Positions 5,177 through 7,511 of a stretch of DNA of 7,511 nt are shown one piece after another. Origin of the DNA: DASPKW01 sp038244055 (GTDB taxonomy: Bacteria > Planctomycetota > Phycisphaerae > Tepidisphaerales > Tepidisphaeraceae); assembly GCA_038244055.1 (NCBI GenBank), contig JBBRTW010000370.1, positions 1-7,511 on the forward strand. The letters run 5' to 3'. Every line of letters begins with the position of its first letter. Position 1 is the stretch's first letter. A program made the translations under genes and the position numbers. The notes beneath the pieces are model-generated. The model ran no database searches, was not told the DNA's origin, and saw nothing but the letters and a program-made list of their open reading frames with translations.

Positions 5177-7036
5177 CTATTTTGAGCCGGTGGCCGATAT
5201 TCGGTCGCCAATCGCCCCGACCGGCTCCTCCCTCACGACTCTGAACCCAATATCGTCCCGCGCCTCGCCGGGATCCGCGCGGTTGCGGGAGGCGCTGCGG
5301 GTATTCTCCACGGCGGTGCTGTATGAGCCTCCCCGCACACAGCGCGGGCTGGCTTCGAGGCCCCGGTTGTAGGGATCGTTTGAGGTCATGGGGTACACGG
5401 CGAAATAGGCATCGGCGCACCATTCGGCGGCGTTGCCGTGCATGTCGTAAAGGCCCCAATGGTTGCGATGCTTTTGGCCGGTGGGATGAAGTACGTTGCC
5501 ACTGTTGCCCCCATGCCACCCCATGTCCCCCGCCAAACCGCTTCCGCTCCAGGCGACGGAAGTGCCCGCGCGGCAGGCGTATTCCCATTCGGCCTCGGTC
5601 GGCAGGCGATAGACGGCCTCTTCGCGCTCGCTGAGCCTGCGGCAAAACTCCTGTGCCTCCAGCCAGGTGATACCGGTGATCGGCAATGATGCTTCGGCGG
5701 CGCGGGGCGGCGCGAGCTCCATGATGCTGGCGTACTGGGCGCGGTTGACTTCGCGGTTGGACATCCAGAACGGGCGGGTGATGGTCACCGAATGGCTTCG
5801 CTCATCATCGCCGCGAAGCTCGGTATTGTCGGGTGTGCCCATCAAAAACTGCCCGCGCGGGATCTTCAGGAGCGTCATGCCGATCGAATTTGCACTGGAC
5901 GGAAGATCGAACGCAACCGCCGGCGGTTTGCCCAGGGACGGACCGGCCGGGCGCTGCTTCAAGTAAATCCTGAACCCCGCGAGCGATGCCGCGATGCAAA
6001 TCGATGCAACGACGATGAGCAATTGGCGGCGTCGTGCCCCCGGCACGCGGGCAAGCGGCCGGCCGGCCAGCGCCGCTTCCAGTTCCAGGGCCAACACCGA
6101 CGCATTTCCGTAGCGATTGCGGGGCTCTTTGGCGAGGCATTTTTCAATCACCCGCTGGACCCCATCGCCGCGCAGGCCCGGCATGGCTTCGATCCGCGGC
6201 GGCACCAACGATTGAATCCGCGCGATCAGTTCCGGAATGGAACCCGAGAGCAGATAGGGATGCCGCCCGGTGATCGCCTGATAAAAGCAGACGCCCAGGG
6301 CGTAGACATCGCAGCGGGCATCCACATCGACGGATTTGCCATCGACCTGCTCGGGGCTGGTCCAGGGGAGCGACCCGACGATCTGCCCGGCCACGGTGAT
6401 GGTGCGGGCGCGCCAGTCGTGCTCGAAATCGCCTTCGAGGCGGGCCAGCCCGAAATCGAGCAGGTGGGGCTGATCCCGGAAATCGATCAGGATATTGGAG
6501 GGCTTGAGGTCGCGGTGGATCACCTTGTTGGCATGGGCATCGCCGACGGATCGCGCCAGGACGATCAGCACATTAATGAGCCGGCGAATCCCCTCGCGAC
6601 CCTCGCGCCGGCATTCATCGGCGAATTCATCCAGCGGTCGGCCGTCGACGTATTGCATGACCAGATAGTGCGACCCATCGCCGGCGATGCCGCGATCGAC
6701 GATGCCGACGATATTGGGATGATCCAGTTTGGCGAGAATTTCCGCCTCGCGATTGAAGCGGCCGCGATTGCGCGAGCCGGCCAGCGAGCCGCCAGGAAGG
6801 ATTTTGATCGCGACCGATTTGCCGGTGGATTCCTGGATGGCTTTGAAAACCGTGGCCTGCCCGCCGGAACTGATCTCGCGGAAGATGCGATAGCCGGGGA
6901 TGGATTGATTGCTGATCTCGGGTTCTTCTTCATCGGTGGGACGAATCGGCGCGTTGATCTGGGAGAGGGAAACCGGATCGAGGGGCGAGTTCAGCGGCCC
7001 GGCCTTCTGGCCGGCCGCGAACGCCCGCTGAACCAT
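5177..7036 (-). CDS. Membrane Ser/Thr protein kinase fused to an FGE-sulfatase-like domain
   Basis: The product is 619 aa from the ATG at 7036. An N-terminal acidic linker leads to a Hanks-type kinase domain (about 46-325): nucleotide loop ISSGGQATVF (55-64), Lys78 in VAIKIL, Glu97 in RFNREAE, HRD at 174-176 in VIHRDLKPSN, DFG at 194-196, SPE at 227-229, Asp243 in DVYALG, and Arg308. The key catalytic residues are intact, although the nucleotide loop is degenerate. RRR (335-337) precedes one hydrophobic segment (about 339-357), so the kinase should be cytoplasmic and the rest extracytoplasmic. Residues about 384-603 are an FGE-sulfatase-type fold (IPRGQFLMG, YRLPTEAEWEYACRAG, YDMHGNAAEW, CVRGGSYS, DDIGFRVV). 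The catalytic cysteines of true formylglycine-generating enzymes are replaced by Thr574 and Thr579, suggesting a sensory or binding role. The N-terminus overlaps the acyltransferase gene out of frame, so the native start may have been lost. Confidence 0.92.
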   Translation of the reverse strand: MVQRAFAAGQKAGPLNSPLDPVSLSQINAPIRPTDEEEPEISNQSIPGYRIFREISSGGQATVFKAIQESTGKSVAIKILPGGSLAGSRNRGRFNREAEILAKLDHPNIVGIVDRGIAGDGSHYLVMQYVDGRPLDEFADECRREGREGIRRLINVLIVLARSVGDAHANKVIHRDLKPSNILIDFRDQPHLLDFGLARLEGDFEHDWRARTITVAGQIVGSLPWTSPEQVDGKSVDVDARCDVYALGVCFYQAITGRHPYLLSGSIPELIARIQSLVPPRIEAMPGLRGDGVQRVIEKCLAKEPRNRYGNASVLALELEAALAGRPLARVPGARRRQLLIVVASICIAASLAGFRIYLKQRPAGPSLGKPPAVAFDLPSSANSIGMTLLKIPRGQFLMGTPDNTELRGDDERSHSVTITRPFWMSNREVNRAQYASIMELAPPRAAEASLPITGITWLEAQEFCRRLSEREEAVYRLPTEAEWEYACRAGTSVAWSGSGLAGDMGWHGGNSGNVLHPTGQKHRNHWGLYDMHGNAAEWCADAYFAVYPMTSNDPYNRGLEASPRCVRGGSYSTAVENTRSASRNRADPGEARDDIGFRVVREEPVGAIGDRISATGSK

Positions 7037-7511
7037 TCGCAACCCTTCGAGATCGCAAGCGCGAACGCCTGAGGAAGGATGGCGTTCACGGGACGCGTCT
7101 TGAGCGATCGCTCATCTTTCGCGCTGGCGCCGAGCCAGTAACAAGCTGAGCGGCTCGTATGGAGCATGAAGACGCCTGCAACAGCTCGGCCCTCGACGCG
7201 TGCGAGCAGAAGCCTCCCGAGATCGTTTCGAACCAGCGCCTGGCCGGCTTCGACGATGAAGTCTTTCGAGTAGCGTGCGCTCACGCCAGCGTGGTCCATC
7301 GTCTCGTCGAGCAGGTCACAGAATTCGAGGTATTCACCGACCGTTTCGGCGGGCAAAACGACGACGCCGCGTCGCTTGGCAGCCTCAGCCGCATTGCGAT
7401 GGTTCTTGTTGTATGTCGCCGGCAATGTCGCTTGAGTCAGTCCCTTCAAGGGCTTTATGCCAATCGGGTACGGGCGAACTTCGCGAAAGCCATGTTCCCC
7501 GACGAGGAGCC
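6991..7511 (-). CDS. FemAB/GNAT-type acyltransferase (Acetyltransf_6-like), 5' end outside window and C-terminus truncated
   Basis: The minus-strand frame is open from the right edge to the TGA at 6991, giving 172 visible residues. It enters with LLVGEHGFREVRPYPIGIKP and shows the FemAB-like GNAT half: a basic helix in YNKNHRNAAEAAKRRGV, a helical stretch around GEYLEFCDLLDETMDHAGV, then LLLARVEGRAVAGVFML, ACYWLGASAKDE, and the helix ILPQAFALAISKGCEWF. Enzymes of this family transfer acyl or aminoacyl groups to cell-wall or polysaccharide precursors, or work in exopolysaccharide loci. In relatives the last helix is followed by a D-L/F-G-type motif and several tens of further residues. Here the protein instead ends in SGRSRPARRPGR, an Arg/Pro-rich tail that looks non-homologous. 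It is therefore probably a truncated or broken gene. It overlaps the kinase start by 46 nt in another frame. The family is fairly sure, the substrate unknown. Confidence 0.72.
   Translation of the reverse strand, partial: LLVGEHGFREVRPYPIGIKPLKGLTQATLPATYNKNHRNAAEAAKRRGVVVLPAETVGEYLEFCDLLDETMDHAGVSARYSKDFIVEAGQALVRNDLGRLLLARVEGRAVAGVFMLHTSRSACYWLGASAKDERSLKTRPVNAILPQAFALAISKGCEWFSGRSRPARRPGR
6994..7018 (-). repeat. Strong GC hairpin at the acyltransferase-kinase junction
   Basis: Read on the minus strand the sequence is GCGGCCGGCC, loop AGAA, GGCCGG, bulged G, CCGC: ten G-C or C-G pairs with one bulged base. It ends directly at the acyltransferase stop codon (6993-6991) and lies 18 to 43 nt inside the kinase coding region. 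No U-run follows, so it is not a standard intrinsic terminator, and terminating there would cut off the kinase. It may be a recombination hot spot, a translational control hairpin, or a by-product of GC-rich codons. Confidence 0.55.
7043..7048 (-). promoter_or_regulatory. Ribosome binding site deciding the kinase start
   Basis: GAAGGG lies six nt before the ATG at 7036 on the minus strand. An in-frame TTG at 7042 directly abuts this motif and is therefore less likely as a start. The frame closes upstream at a TGA near 7105 with no other ATG or GTG between, so 7036 is the best available start if the gene is intact. Confidence 0.5.

Noticed and set aside
1..7036. Very frequent GCCATCG/GATGGC-type words, as if a dispersed repeat
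   Set aside because: They fall in frame on Asp-Gly and Ile-Asp codons in the real genes and reflect a GAT/GGC/ATC codon preference. They show no fixed spacing or flanking conservation.
5792..7072. A 426-codon open frame on the plus strand
   Set aside because: It is antisense to the kinase gene, which has all major kinase motifs. The plus-strand product shows no recognisable domain.

Overview
The window looks like a GC-rich planctomycete chromosome. The basis is protein content: a Hanks-type Ser/Thr kinase fused through one membrane segment to a sulfatase-modifying-factor (FGE-sulfatase) domain, an exported SGNH hydrolase with the block-I signature GASLTWG, and an exported CBM9-like / FlgD-Ig-like / beta-propeller protein. 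These are typical of Planctomycetes, but no rRNA or other marker gene is present, so the assignment is an inference.

Layout. On the minus strand, from the right edge leftwards: a FemAB/GNAT-type acyltransferase (start beyond the right edge, stop at 6991, truncated at its C-terminus); the kinase-FGE gene (7036 to 5177), which starts inside the acyltransferase gene in another frame; and a beta-rich orphan of about 196 aa (5056 to 4466). A short PilZ-domain gene (4114 to 4446) lies on the plus strand and ends 19 bp from the orphan's stop. A 370-bp divergent intergenic region with three possible stem-loops separates the PilZ gene from a minus-strand pair: the SGNH hydrolase (3743 to 2424) and, 109 bp downstream, the CBM9-like/propeller protein (2314 to beyond the left edge). 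No tRNA, rRNA, CRISPR array or transposase was seen.

How the genes may work together. The SGNH hydrolase and the CBM9-like/propeller protein are co-directional, closely spaced and both carry signal peptides, so they probably form a unit acting on an extracytoplasmic polysaccharide or ester. The kinase has a predicted cytoplasmic catalytic domain and an exported C-terminal domain, as expected of an envelope signalling receptor. The PilZ protein is a likely cyclic-di-GMP effector. Nothing in the sequence ties the kinase or PilZ protein directly to the exported pair.

The most unusual spot is about 6990-7040. The acyltransferase homology stops abruptly there, the kinase begins out of frame within the acyltransferase, and a strong 10-bp GC hairpin sits at the join. 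It looks like a recombination or deletion junction. The two very long plus-strand open frames opposite the CBM9-like/propeller gene and the kinase are judged to be composition artefacts.
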